In this document: one piece after another, positions 44,173 to 53,235 of the stretch
How the letters are laid out: each line of letters begins with the position of its first letter
How positions within the stretch are numbered: position 1 is the stretch's first letter
Source of the DNA: Dyella sp. 2HG41-7
GTDB lineage: Bacteria > Pseudomonadota > Gammaproteobacteria > Xanthomonadales > Rhodanobacteraceae
Length of the DNA stretch: 64,000 bases
Assembly (NCBI RefSeq): GCF_021390675.1
Contig: NZ_JAJEJV010000004.1
Coordinates: 124,001-188,000 of the forward strand
Direction: 5' to 3'
Notes under the pieces: model-generated
The model's database searches: none
What the model saw: the letters and a program-made list of their open reading frames with translations, nothing else
Told to the model about the DNA's origin: nothing
Made by a program: the position numbers and the translations under genes

Positions 44173-44284
44173 AAGTCACTCCTTTATTACCCGCAGCGTG
44201 CTGGCGGCATGAACCGAAATCAAGCGGCACATGGTGATGGTGGAATGCACACCGTGTCATCTGGCTCGTCGTACCATCGTGCGC

Positions 44285-46051
44285 ATGCTACCTACCGACG
44301 TCCCCGCCCTGATCGGTCGGATCCCATTTTTCTCGCATCTCAGCGCCGCGCAGCGCGCGGCGTTGGTCGATCATCTGCGCTGGGTATGCCTGCCTGGCGG
44401 CCAGTACCTGTTCCGCGCCGGCGAAGTGGCCGAAGCGCTGTATTTGCTGCGCAGCGGCAGTCTGGGCGTGTTCGACGGCGCGACGGATTTGATCCGTCAG
44501 GTCTCGGCGGACGATTGCGTGGGCGAGATCAGCCTGCTGACCGGCGAGCCACTGCGTTACGGCGTGCGCGCGCTGCGCGACTGCGAATTGCTGCGGCTGG
44601 ATCGTCACCATTTCGAACTGCTGATCGAGCATCATCCGCGCGCCATGCTGGAATCGGCGCGCCAAGCGGTGGATCGCTTGCTGCGTCGCGAGCGTCATGT
44701 GGAACCGCCAGATAAACCGCGCACCTTCGCGATTCTTCCCGTGGATGAAAATGTGCCGGTGCGCGGCTTGGCGATGCAGCTTGCGCAAGCGCTGGAAACT
44801 TACGGAAGCTGCGTGGTGATCGACGCCGAGCACGGCGCCAATCGCGGCAGCGACTGGTTCGCCGAACGCGAAGCGCAAGCACGCTTTGTGATTTATCTGG
44901 ACAGCACGGGCGATGCGTCCTGGCGTTTGCGCTGCCTGCGCCAAGCCGACGTATTGTTGCTGCCCACGCTGGCGGCGCAAGCGGCGCGACCGTGGCCTGA
45001 GGCGGCGCCGGGGCACCCGGCGCGCGTGCGACATCGTCCTCGCCATCTGTTATTGATTCACCCCGCGCATCGCGTCTTACCGGGTGCGGCGCGGCGTTGG
45101 CGCGCGCAGTTCAGTGGCGAGCTGCAGCATCACCATATTTGCGGCGAAGCTGATATTCCGCGCATTGCGCGTTTGATCAGCGGCCATGCGCGCGGATTGG
45201 TGTTGGCGGGTGGCGGTGCGCGCGGTCTTGCGCATCTGGGCGCGCTGCGCGCGTTGCGCGAGGCCGGTCACGAGTTCGACGCCATCGGTGGCACCAGCAT
45301 CGGCGCGATCATCGGCGCGGGTGTCGCGAACATGTGGAGCATCGAGGACATGATGCGCGTGTACCACGATGCATTTGTGCTCGGAAAACCCTTGTCGGAC
45401 TGGACGATTCCACTGGTAGCGCTGACGCGCGGACGACGCGCGGCGATCATGCTGCGGCGTGCATACGGCGCCATCGATATCGAAGACTTGGAGCGTCCGT
45501 TTTTTTGCGTGTCGACCAATCTCTCGGGTCAGGGCAAGGTGGTGCATCGGCACGGACCGTTATGGTTGTGGCTGCGCGCGACCAGTTCGATTCCCGGTAT
45601 TCTGCCGCCGGTGTTGCATCACGGGCAGGTTTATGTCGACGGCGCACTAGTCGATAATTTGCCGACCGACGTGATGGCCGACGACGGCATCGCGCATATC
45701 ACCGCCGTAAGTATTCGCGCGGATATCGAATTGCGCGCGCAGACCGAAGAATTCGCCACGCCGCCGTGGTGGCGGTTGTGGTTGCGCCAGCGGCGCGGCA
45801 CTGGCTGGCCCGGGTTGGTGTCCACCTTGACGCGCGCGGCGATGGTCAACAGCGAGGAAACCGCCGAGCACTGCCGCGATCGCGCCGATTTGTTGATCAC
45901 GCCGCCGCTGGAGCACGTGAGCATGCTCGATTGGCGCGATTGGCAACTGGCGGTGGATTCCGGTTATCAGGAAACGCTGCGCGTGCTGGAAGCGCAACAG
46001 CACGGCGAGCCGGATTCAGGAAAGAAAGCGAAGCTTCCGCTGGAAGGCTAA
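44285..46051 (+). CDS. Patatin-like phospholipase with N-terminal cyclic nucleotide-binding domain
   Basis: This 588-residue protein has an N-terminal cNMP-binding-like domain (about 1-130: FRAGEVAEALYLLRSGSLGV, VGEISLLTGEP), a linker and a patatin domain. The catalytic dyad is S338 in GGTSIGA and D452 in VDGAL, with an oxyanion motif GGGARG. It matches the NTE/PNPLA6-like group that hydrolyses lysophospholipids, but no transmembrane segment is seen. Regulation by a cyclic nucleotide is plausible but unproven. An in-frame start at 44231 is possible. Confidence 0.92.
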   Translation: MLPTDVPALIGRIPFFSHLSAAQRAALVDHLRWVCLPGGQYLFRAGEVAEALYLLRSGSLGVFDGATDLIRQVSADDCVGEISLLTGEPLRYGVRALRDCELLRLDRHHFELLIEHHPRAMLESARQAVDRLLRRERHVEPPDKPRTFAILPVDENVPVRGLAMQLAQALETYGSCVVIDAEHGANRGSDWFAEREAQARFVIYLDSTGDASWRLRCLRQADVLLLPTLAAQAARPWPEAAPGHPARVRHRPRHLLLIHPAHRVLPGAARRWRAQFSGELQHHHICGEADIPRIARLISGHARGLVLAGGGARGLAHLGALRALREAGHEFDAIGGTSIGAIIGAGVANMWSIEDMMRVYHDAFVLGKPLSDWTIPLVALTRGRRAAIMLRRAYGAIDIEDLERPFFCVSTNLSGQGKVVHRHGPLWLWLRATSSIPGILPPVLHHGQVYVDGALVDNLPTDVMADDGIAHITAVSIRADIELRAQTEEFATPPWWRLWLRQRRGTGWPGLVSTLTRAAMVNSEETAEHCRDRADLLITPPLEHVSMLDWRDWQLAVDSGYQETLRVLEAQQHGEPDSGKKAKLPLEG

Positions 46052-46060
46052 ACTACGCGG

Positions 46061-46594
46061 ATGAATTCCGTACGACCCTTCAAGGGCATTCTGCCCACGC
46101 TTGGCGCTCGCGCCTATGTCGACCCTGCGGCCACCGTGATCGGCGACGTGGTGCTGGGCGACGATGTTTCCATCTGGCCTGGCGCGGTCTTGCGCGGCGA
46201 CGTGCACTACATTCGCGTCGGCGCGCGCAGCAATGTGCAGGACGGCGCGATCGTGCACGTCACGCACGACGGCCCGTATTCGCCGGGCGGTTTTCCCACG
46301 CTAATCGGCGAAGGCGTCACCGTCGGCCACGCCGCGGTGATTCACGCGTGCACGATCGAGGACTACTGCCTGATCGGTATGCATGCCACCGTGCTGGACG
46401 GCGCGGTCGTCAAGAAATACGGCTTTGTCGGCGCAGGCAGTCTGGTACCGCCGGGCAAAGTGGTCGGCGAACGCGAATTGTGGCTTGGCAATCCTGCGCA
46501 ACGCATCCGTCTGCTGACGGACAAGCAGATCGAGCAGCTGCACTATTCGGCCGATCACTATGTGCGGCTGAAAGACGTGTATCTGGCTAGATAG
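46061..46594 (+). CDS. Gamma-class carbonic anhydrase-like protein (YrdA family)
   Basis: This 177-residue protein consists of left-handed beta-helix hexapeptide repeats (VIGDVVLGDDVSIWPGAVLRGD). Three metal-ligand His residues are apparent in IVHVTHD and GHAAVIHAC. It matches the YrdA/CaiE-type gamma carbonic anhydrase homologues, soluble trimers that bind zinc or iron. Carbonic anhydrase activity is shown for few members. It follows the patatin gene by nine bp and is probably co-transcribed. Confidence 0.9.
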   Translation: MNSVRPFKGILPTLGARAYVDPAATVIGDVVLGDDVSIWPGAVLRGDVHYIRVGARSNVQDGAIVHVTHDGPYSPGGFPTLIGEGVTVGHAAVIHACTIEDYCLIGMHATVLDGAVVKKYGFVGAGSLVPPGKVVGERELWLGNPAQRIRLLTDKQIEQLHYSADHYVRLKDVYLAR

Positions 46595-46606
46595 CGAAAC
46601 GCCCTG

Positions 46607-46628
46607 GGTTGGGGTTTGCACCCCAACC
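46607..46628. terminator. Inverted repeat between convergent genes
   Basis: GGTTGGGG-TTTGCA-CCCCAACC is a perfect eight bp stem with a six-base loop, 12 bp after the gamma-carbonic anhydrase stop and eight bp before the convergent gene's stop. It probably terminates both transcripts, although no long T-run is present. Confidence 0.55.
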
Positions 46629-46635
46629 TACGTCG

Positions 46636-47148
46636 TTACTGATTGCCCTGCTGAGCTTGAATGCGCGCCGCTTCGGCTTCGTGCTTGCGTCGCTCAATCA
46701 CGCGCTGCGCATCGAGCACGCTGCCGAGCAGGGCGAGTTTGTAGTTGTGCGCGTCGTACTGGCGCATCAGCGAGAGCTCGCGCTGCGCCTCGTCCAGATC
46801 GCCGCCGTTGATGGTGCTTTCGACGACGTCGCAGGCCGGTTTGAACGCATCGCGCAAACGCTGTTGCGCGACCGCGTTGTTCGGATCCAGCTGCAGCACG
46901 CTGAAGTAGAACTCATAGACGTTGCTGCCCACCGGCGCGACCAGGCGTTTTTCCTGATACGCCTTGTCGGCCAGGTCCATCATGACGCCGACTTCGCTGC
47001 CGTCGTTGGCCGTGTGACCTTCTGCCGGTTTGGCGCTGATCGATGCGTGCGCGAACCAGAAACCGCCGGCAACAATCACCAGCACGACGGCCAACACGGC
47101 AAAAAGCAAACCGCGCCTATTCGGTGCGGTGGGCGTGGATGAAGACAT
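46636..47148 (-). CDS. Membrane-anchored TPR-like protein of unknown function
   Basis: This 170-residue protein has a short cytoplasmic tail, one membrane segment (GLLFAVLAVVLVIVAGGFWF) and a periplasmic helical region. The latter resembles the Xanthomonadales TonB-associated/TPR-type segment (YQEKRLVAPVGSNVYEFYF, LQLDPNNAVAQQRL). There is no TonB C-terminal domain. It may scaffold envelope complexes, and its partner is unknown. Confidence 0.65.
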   Translation of the reverse strand: MSSSTPTAPNRRGLLFAVLAVVLVIVAGGFWFAHASISAKPAEGHTANDGSEVGVMMDLADKAYQEKRLVAPVGSNVYEFYFSVLQLDPNNAVAQQRLRDAFKPACDVVESTINGGDLDEAQRELSLMRQYDAHNYKLALLGSVLDAQRVIERRKHEAEAARIQAQQGNQ

Positions 47149-47294
47149 GTTGGCTCACACTCTGATCCTGGAACAAACATCAATCCACGCAAGCGAATCG
47201 ATGCCCCTGATCGCATCAGCGTAGCCGGGCAACATGTCAGCAAAATGACTCAGGCTGTCGAATATGACAGCCTGACTTCGGATGAGCGCCGCGC

Positions 47295-47591
47295 TTAGTG
47301 GAAATCGCCGCCGATGATGTGGCCGCTGCCGTCCAGGTTGGGGAAGAAGCGCGAGTTGTCGAAACGGATTTCCATCGTGCTGATCGTGCCCGGCAACATC
47401 AGTTGCACGCCCGGGTACAACTTCTTGAAGTCGTCCGCCGTCGGATGCGTGGCGATGAAGTTTTCGAAGCCGGCCATGTCCGTCACGCCTTTCTTGTCGA
47501 TCCGCGTGCCGTCCGGACGTGTGCCGTGATGACAACCGGCTAACGCGACGGCGACGCCAAGAACGGAAAGAGCAAGCAAACGGTTACGCAT
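47295..47591 (-). CDS. Small lipoprotein
   Basis: This 98-residue protein begins with a lipoprotein signal and lipobox (ALAGC, Cys near residue 20). A short domain follows with GTRIDKKGVTDMAGFENFIA and HPTADDFKKLYPGVQL. ATG 47591 is used; ATG 47606 upstream is also possible. No known family is recognised. It sits downstream of the PNGase A-type gene on the same strand, beyond a strong hairpin. Confidence 0.7.
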   Translation of the reverse strand: MRNRLLALSVLGVAVALAGCHHGTRPDGTRIDKKGVTDMAGFENFIATHPTADDFKKLYPGVQLMLPGTISTMEIRFDNSRFFPNLDGSGHIIGGDFH

Positions 47592-47649
47592 CGGTAAGGA
47601 CTCCATGGAGCATGGCGCTCGGTCATTTACCGACAAAATTAGCATGCCG

Positions 47650-47678
47650 GTACCCCCTCAGACCATCTGAGGGGGTAC
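47650..47678 (-). terminator. Strong hairpin after the PNGase A-like gene
   Basis: GTACCCCCTCAG and CTGAGGGGGTAC form a perfect 12 bp stem around a five-base loop, starting 16 bp beyond the stop of the PNGase A-like gene. No immediate T-run, but the stem is very stable. Confidence 0.6.
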
Positions 47679-47693
47679 GCGGTTCCTGCGCAA

Positions 47694-49463
47694 TTACCAG
47701 GGAAGCACGCTGTCGCCCTGATACGGCGAGCCATCCGGGTGCGAGAACCAGTACACCCGGTTACGCCCGCCCGGGCAACCTTGTCCGGTGCTGTAGGCCG
47801 TGACCAGATTGTTCGCCGAGCTCACGCTGCCGCTGTAGCAGCCGCCAAGCGAATCGTTGAACGCAAAGTTTTGCGTGGTTTGCTGACCGCTGTGGCCGGC
47901 GATCTGGAAGCTGCTGTTGATCAGCAGTGTGTCCGAGCCCGCCACGTCGTTATGCACATCGGCCGAATACAGCGGGAAGCCGCCGAGGCCCAAGCCCGTG
48001 TGCTGGTCGTAACCCTGCTTGATCGAGGTGAGGATGGAAATGTCGCCATCCGACAGGAAGGCCTCGTTGACGTCCACATGCAGCGGATAACGGAAGCGCG
48101 AGGTGAATTCGCCGCTGACGAACTTGCCGATCGTGCTACGGCTGACAGCTTCCACCTTGGTGAGCTGATCGCTGATCTGGCGATAGTCGCTGGCGGTGAT
48201 GTCGAACGTTTGCGTATCGGCGAAGCTGACGGTTTGATCCACCGTGGTGTCGACACGGCCGTGCGAGGTATTCACGTAACCGGCGATCTTGAAGTGACGA
48301 CTCAGATCGGTGGTGATATCGCCTGTGACGTTGCCCGAAGAATCCTGGCTCAGCGTGCTGCCGATAGTTGGCGTGGGCGGCTGATTCGCCAAGGTATTGC
48401 TCACCAACGCACCGCTCACTTGGCTGGAGCCGGCGTCCTGATACACCAGCAGGCTCGCGGTTGCCGAGAAGTAGCTATTGGCACCCTGCACACTCACGGC
48501 GACCGTATGCGGCGAACCGTTGCTGAGCACGCCGGCGAACGGTGTCAGGTCGACGCGATATGGCATGAAATTGAGCGTCTGCACACCCGGCGTGGGCTTC
48601 CAGATGAAAAGGTCGACGCCGCCCGTATAGATCCACGGATACACCGGCGCGACACCGGCCGGCTGGCCATCGATGCTCACTTCCGCTTCGCGGAAATTGC
48701 CGCCGCCGCATTCTTGTGTTTCCGCTGCGTACTGATCCGGCACGCAGGTGTACCAGAATTCGTCATTGCTCTGGCTCTGCGTAAACACATCCAGATACGC
48801 ACGTTCCACATTGGTCGGCAAGGTCAGCGTCGCCGCCAGCTGATCGCTGGAGGTGTTCAACGCAACGGTGCTGCCGACCGGATCGCTGCCGAGCGGATAG
48901 ACCGCATCCGGCGCACGCGAGGCGGGCGCCGCTCCCGAGGCGGGATAGAACAACAACCGCGCATTGCCATGCAGTACGCCGGTGTAGGTGCTGTTGACGA
49001 TGTTGCCGATAAATACCTGGCCTTGCCCCGTATTACGGAACAACGCGCTGTAGTCGGTGAGATCGCGTTCGATATGCCAGCTGCGGCCCTCGGTCGAGGT
49101 GGGTTCCTGCGTGGTGCCGAAATAGAGATTTACGCCATCCAGGAAGATGGTCGCGGTGCGGTCGTACTGCACGCCCGCCGTGATTGAGAAATCGCCTTCC
49201 AGCACGACCTTGGACCAGCGCGTTCCGCAACCCGTGGGCGGCGCGTAGCTGAAAGGTCTCGGACTGTAATCGTTGAACGTGTCACCGGTGAAAAGCTGCA
49301 CCACGCACGGCTGTCCCGGCGGACGCGGCACCGTGGGATCGGCGACGGTGACGTTGCCCGAACCGACCGGACTGTTATTTGGCGCCGCTTGCGCGACACC
49401 GGCGAGTACTAGCGAAAGCCCGGCCGCAACCAGGCACTGACGGAAACACCCCATGGAAAGCAT
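47694..49463 (-). CDS. PNGase A-like peptide-N-glycosidase, exported
   Basis: This 589-residue protein has a signal peptide (to about residue 26) and then a segment closely resembling peptide-N4-(N-acetyl-beta-glucosaminyl)asparagine amidase A. Landmarks are VPRPPGQPCVVQLFTGDTF, WSKVVLEGDFSITAGVQYDR and LDGVNLYFGTTQEPTS. SWHIERDLTDYSALFR follows. The enzyme removes N-glycans, including core alpha1,3-fucosylated plant types. ATG 49463 is preceded by GGGAGGG. It is probably secreted or periplasmic. It lies far from the fucosidase in the same window. Confidence 0.85.
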   Translation of the reverse strand: MLSMGCFRQCLVAAGLSLVLAGVAQAAPNNSPVGSGNVTVADPTVPRPPGQPCVVQLFTGDTFNDYSPRPFSYAPPTGCGTRWSKVVLEGDFSITAGVQYDRTATIFLDGVNLYFGTTQEPTSTEGRSWHIERDLTDYSALFRNTGQGQVFIGNIVNSTYTGVLHGNARLLFYPASGAAPASRAPDAVYPLGSDPVGSTVALNTSSDQLAATLTLPTNVERAYLDVFTQSQSNDEFWYTCVPDQYAAETQECGGGNFREAEVSIDGQPAGVAPVYPWIYTGGVDLFIWKPTPGVQTLNFMPYRVDLTPFAGVLSNGSPHTVAVSVQGANSYFSATASLLVYQDAGSSQVSGALVSNTLANQPPTPTIGSTLSQDSSGNVTGDITTDLSRHFKIAGYVNTSHGRVDTTVDQTVSFADTQTFDITASDYRQISDQLTKVEAVSRSTIGKFVSGEFTSRFRYPLHVDVNEAFLSDGDISILTSIKQGYDQHTGLGLGGFPLYSADVHNDVAGSDTLLINSSFQIAGHSGQQTTQNFAFNDSLGGCYSGSVSSANNLVTAYSTGQGCPGGRNRVYWFSHPDGSPYQGDSVLPW

Positions 49464-49563
49464 TGCACAACCCTCCCCGGCAATAAGCGACTCCCCCGTT
49501 CACTGAGGCTAACTCGATTTATATTTAAACAAGCCAAATTGGAGTGCGTTTCGGTGGCCGCCA

Positions 49564-49833
49564 TCACGCGCTGCTCGTGACGGCTTCCAGCTCCTGCAAC
49601 CAACGCAGTGCATGTGCTCTATCCGGCCCGCACATCGCCGGCTCGGGTCGCAGGTTTGCGCATACCGCGGGACGGCGCGGATCGCCGAATAGCGCGCAGC
49701 GATTGTCATCGGTCAATTGCACGCAGCGCACGCCGGCCGGCTTGCCGTGCGGCATGCCGGGAATCGGCGAAGTGATCGATGGCGCAATGCAGCACGCGCC
49801 GCACCCCATTCGGCAGTGCAGCGTCGCGTTCAC
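49564..49833 (-). CDS. YkgJ family Cys-cluster protein
   Basis: This 89-residue protein starts at GTG 49833 (VNATLHCRMGCGACCIAP), overlapping the aroE stop by GTGA. It has a Cys cluster (CRMGCGACC) plus later Cys in VRCVQL, NRCALF, AVCANL and AMCGPD, typical of the YkgJ/UPF0153 zinc- or iron-binding family. Longer upstream frames lie inside aroE. Its function is unknown; translational coupling to aroE is likely. Confidence 0.85.
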   Translation of the reverse strand: MNATLHCRMGCGACCIAPSITSPIPGMPHGKPAGVRCVQLTDDNRCALFGDPRRPAVCANLRPEPAMCGPDRAHALRWLQELEAVTSSA

Positions 49834-50666
49834 GGACTCTGCGTGCGCAACGATTGATACACCGGCTCCGTCTCGGGTCGCTTGCCATGCCATAACTGGA
49901 ATGCATCGGCTGCCTGTTCCACCAGCATGCCCAAGCCGTCGTAGACATAACGTGCACCCGCGGTGCGCGCCCACGCGAGAAAACTGATCGCCGCCTTGCC
50001 GTAGCCGAGGTCGTAGCAAACCGCGCGCGACGCGGCCAGCGTAAACGGTAACGTGAACGATTGGCCCAAGGTGCCGGCCGAGGTGGCGTTGACGATCAGG
50101 TCGAAGCTGCCAATGTTACTTAGATCTTCCCAATAGCGCGTATGCACGCGCGACGGTTCGCCGATCGCATCGGCCAGCGCGTCGGCCGCGTCGGGTGAAC
50201 GATTGACGATGGTGAGCGTCTGCACGCCCGCTTCGAATAACGACCATGCCACCGCGCGCGCCGCGCCGCCTGCGCCGAGCAGCAACGCATCGTGGCCGCG
50301 CAGATCGAGATCGTGGCGATCGGTCAGGTCGCGCACCAAGGCAGCGCCGTCGGTGTTATGGGCGGATAGACGTCCATCCGGCAAACGCGTCAGCACATTG
50401 GCCGTGCCCGCGCGCGTCGCGGCTTGCGTGCGTTCGTCGGCTAATGCGAACGCGGCCGCTTTGTGCGGCAACGTAACGTTTGCGCCGCGACCTTCGCCCT
50501 CGCCAAAGAAGTGCTTCACCGCATCGGCGAAGGCCAACGGCTCGGCGTCGATAGTGCGATAGGCCAAATCGATACCAAACTGCTGCGCGAACGCGCGATG
50601 AATGTGCGGCGACAGACTGTGCGCGATCGGATGGCCGAAGACGGCGAACTGCAAGGGACGTGACAT
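49830..50666 (-). CDS. aroE: Shikimate dehydrogenase
   Basis: This 278-residue protein matches AroE. The substrate-binding N-terminal motif AHSLSPHIHRAF, catalytic Lys in NVTLPHK, AHNTDGAALVRDL and NADP-binding LGAGGAARAV are all present. It reduces 3-dehydroshikimate to shikimate in aromatic amino acid synthesis. ATG 50666 is preceded by AGGAG. The YkgJ-type gene overlaps its stop. Confidence 0.97.
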   Translation of the reverse strand: MSRPLQFAVFGHPIAHSLSPHIHRAFAQQFGIDLAYRTIDAEPLAFADAVKHFFGEGEGRGANVTLPHKAAAFALADERTQAATRAGTANVLTRLPDGRLSAHNTDGAALVRDLTDRHDLDLRGHDALLLGAGGAARAVAWSLFEAGVQTLTIVNRSPDAADALADAIGEPSRVHTRYWEDLSNIGSFDLIVNATSAGTLGQSFTLPFTLAASRAVCYDLGYGKAAISFLAWARTAGARYVYDGLGMLVEQAADAFQLWHGKRPETEPVYQSLRTQSP

Positions 50667-50725
50667 GCGTGGGCTCCTGCGTGGCCCATCATTGTAAGCG
50701 CTTTGACGCTGTCCCTTTTGAACAA

Positions 50726-50749
50726 CCCTCCCCTGCATGCAGGGGAGGG
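50726..50749 (-). terminator. Perfect palindrome after the TonB receptor gene
   Basis: A 24 bp perfect palindrome with arms CCCTCCCCTGCA and TGCAGGGGAGGG lies 14 bp beyond the TonB receptor stop and upstream of aroE. Followed by TTGTT on the minus strand, it is a likely terminator, but could also be a binding site. Confidence 0.55.
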
Positions 50750-50763
50750 CGTTTTCGCATCGC

Positions 50764-53235
50764 TTACCAGCGGTACGTCACCTTGCCGTACCAATAGCGG
50801 CCATCGAAACCGAACGGCGAAAGCGCCGAGTACTGCAAACCGTTCGTGCGATCTTCGTAACCGCCGTTGTTCGACAGCGCCACCTTGGTGGGAAATTGAT
50901 TGGTGACGTTGTCGGCGCCGGCTGCAAAGATCCAGTGTTCCAAGCTGTAGTTGATGGACAAATCCAACAACCAGCGCGGCGCGAACTTCTGGCCGACCAG
51001 CCCGATGTCGGGATCGGAAACATCGGTCACCGAACCGTAGCGCGTCAGGTCCGCGTGCACATCCCATCCGCTACGCAGCCAATCGCTGTACAGCACGTAT
51101 TTGGTGCGCGGCGTGCCCTTGGTCAACAAACCCTGGTTGTACGGACCCAGCAGATTGGGATTGTCGATCTGCTCGATATGCACCTGGTTGTAGTTGGCGC
51201 TCACACCGTTGTTGAGGTGTCCCCAATCGCCCAGATCGGTGTTGTAGTTCACCACCAAATCCGCGCCGCGCGTGCGCGTGTTGCCGCCATTGACGAAGAA
51301 TTGAAGCTGCGCAATCTGCGGAAAGTTCGGGTTGGTGTTGGTGAGCGGATCGCTGTAAAGGATTTGATGCCAAATGCGGATCTGATACACGTCCAACGTC
51401 GCGTTGAGCTTGTCGAACGGTTGAAACACGAAACCCAACGAGTAGTTCGACGATTTCTCCGGCGTCAGCGGTTTGGCGCCGTAGGCGATCGCCAACGGAT
51501 CGTTCGGTCGCAACGTACCCACCTGCACGAGCTGTGCGTTCGATACCAGGGTCACGGTGGAGCTGTAGTTCACCTGCGCCATCGACGGCGCGCGGAAACC
51601 GTTGGAGGCCGTGGCGCGCACTGCAAACGTGTCCGTCACTTGGTAGCGTCCGGATAGTTTGCCCGACACCACCGAGCCGACGCCGCCCGAGTAGTTTTCA
51701 TAGCGACCGGCCACGCCGGCGGAGAACTTGTCGGTAATGTCGTTTTCTAGATCGAAGTACGCGGCGTAGTTGTGTCGGCTGAAGTTGCCGGCAAGATTCG
51801 GCGTGATGCCCGGCCACACCTGCGATCCGCCCGGATAAACGCTGCCGCTGGGATCGAGCGCTAAGGGATTGAAGTAATACGATGCGGGCTCGCCCGCGCC
51901 GACGTCGTATTCGTCTTTCTTGTATTCCACGCCCCAGGCGACGGTCAGCGGATTCTTCAAGAAGCCCAGACTGAATTCGCGCGCCGCATCGAAATTGATC
52001 ACGCCAAGTTTGGTGGCGTAACGACCGGCGAAGAAGGATGTCGGCGACGACCCGGTGGAGTGATAAAGATTGGTGTTGATGGAGTTGGTGACGTCGAAGA
52101 TCAGGTCGTTCTCGCCGTACGTGCCCGACAGATCCCAATTCCAATCCCAGGCCTGCCCTTTGAGTCCCAAGGTGCCTTGATAATCGCGCGTCGGATTGAC
52201 GATGTGCGGCAGAAAACCATCGGGATACACCGCGGTGACGTTGCGATCGGGGTTGTTCCACATGCGCCAGTAACCGTTGGAGGTTACGTCGCGCTTGCCC
52301 ATGATCAAATCGCCGTACAGCTCGACGCCGCCGCCGAGTTTGTATTCCATGTTGAGGACGCCCTGATACACCTTCTCGGCAGGTTCGCCGTAGCGTTCAT
52401 AAGGTGTCGGTGGCGGATACGGATTGTTGACGAAATCGCGCGGTGGATAATTGAACGTAGGATCGGTAGTTTCCGCGCGATTGGTATTCATCACGCTCTG
52501 ATAATTCCAGCTAAACCGCGCCCAACCCGGCGCCTTGCCTTCTTCGCCGCCGAGCGGAATCGCGACCGAACCTTCCACGCCGTTGTTGGCGCCGTCGCCG
52601 ACATCCATCACGCCGCCATACACGTCCACGCTGTTCTTGCCGGGGCCGGGCGCGCCTTTGAGGATGATGTTGACCACGCCCGCAATCGCGTCGGAACCGT
52701 ATTGCGCCGATGCGCCATCACGTAGCACTTCGATATGGTCGATGGCGGCGATCGGAATCGAGTTGAGATCCACCGGCGCCGAACCGCGGCCCACGCTTTC
52801 GTTGTAATTGACCAGTGCCGAGGTGTGATAACGCTTGCCGTTGACCAAGACGAGTACGTCGTCGGGAGAAAGTCCGCGCAGCGAGGCCGGACGCAACGCA
52901 TCGTTGCCGTCGTTAATGGCCGGCTTGGGAAAATCCAAGGAAGGAAGCAGTCGATTCAGTGCGGTCGCCAGATCGCCGGCGCCGGTGGACGCCAGATCGG
53001 TGGGCGTCAGTACATCGATAGGCGCGAGTGATTCGTTGACGGTGCGAGTGTTCGTGCGCGTGCCCGTGACGACGACTTGCTGCAATTGTTTGGCGTTCTT
53101 CTGATCTTGTGTCGTGGTGTCTTGTGATGTGGTGTCTTGCGCATGAACCACCGTAGCGGAAAGCAGTAAGGCGGACACCATCGAAAGCCAAAGCGCATGT
53201 CGTCGGAACGACGGCAAATGCAAATCATGAGGCAT
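50764..53235 (-). CDS. TonB-dependent outer-membrane receptor
   Basis: This 823-residue protein starts with a signal peptide (to AQDTT), then a TonB box-like segment (QQVVVTGTR), a plug domain (LRDGASAQYGSDAIAGVVNIILKG) and a 22-strand-type barrel ending in KVTYRW. It imports a ligand such as a siderophore, vitamin or glycan across the outer membrane with TonB energy. ATG 53235 follows GGGGAGGGG. The ligand is not determinable; no SusD-like or sugar hydrolase gene is adjacent. Confidence 0.95.
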   Translation of the reverse strand: MPHDLHLPSFRRHALWLSMVSALLLSATVVHAQDTTSQDTTTQDQKNAKQLQQVVVTGTRTNTRTVNESLAPIDVLTPTDLASTGAGDLATALNRLLPSLDFPKPAINDGNDALRPASLRGLSPDDVLVLVNGKRYHTSALVNYNESVGRGSAPVDLNSIPIAAIDHIEVLRDGASAQYGSDAIAGVVNIILKGAPGPGKNSVDVYGGVMDVGDGANNGVEGSVAIPLGGEEGKAPGWARFSWNYQSVMNTNRAETTDPTFNYPPRDFVNNPYPPPTPYERYGEPAEKVYQGVLNMEYKLGGGVELYGDLIMGKRDVTSNGYWRMWNNPDRNVTAVYPDGFLPHIVNPTRDYQGTLGLKGQAWDWNWDLSGTYGENDLIFDVTNSINTNLYHSTGSSPTSFFAGRYATKLGVINFDAAREFSLGFLKNPLTVAWGVEYKKDEYDVGAGEPASYYFNPLALDPSGSVYPGGSQVWPGITPNLAGNFSRHNYAAYFDLENDITDKFSAGVAGRYENYSGGVGSVVSGKLSGRYQVTDTFAVRATASNGFRAPSMAQVNYSSTVTLVSNAQLVQVGTLRPNDPLAIAYGAKPLTPEKSSNYSLGFVFQPFDKLNATLDVYQIRIWHQILYSDPLTNTNPNFPQIAQLQFFVNGGNTRTRGADLVVNYNTDLGDWGHLNNGVSANYNQVHIEQIDNPNLLGPYNQGLLTKGTPRTKYVLYSDWLRSGWDVHADLTRYGSVTDVSDPDIGLVGQKFAPRWLLDLSINYSLEHWIFAAGADNVTNQFPTKVALSNNGGYEDRTNGLQYSALSPFGFDGRYWYGKVTYRW

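Noticed and set aside
42127-44715. Plus-strand frame of 862 codons opposite the M3 peptidase
   Set aside because: The peptidase signature HEFGH and length are decisive for the minus strand.
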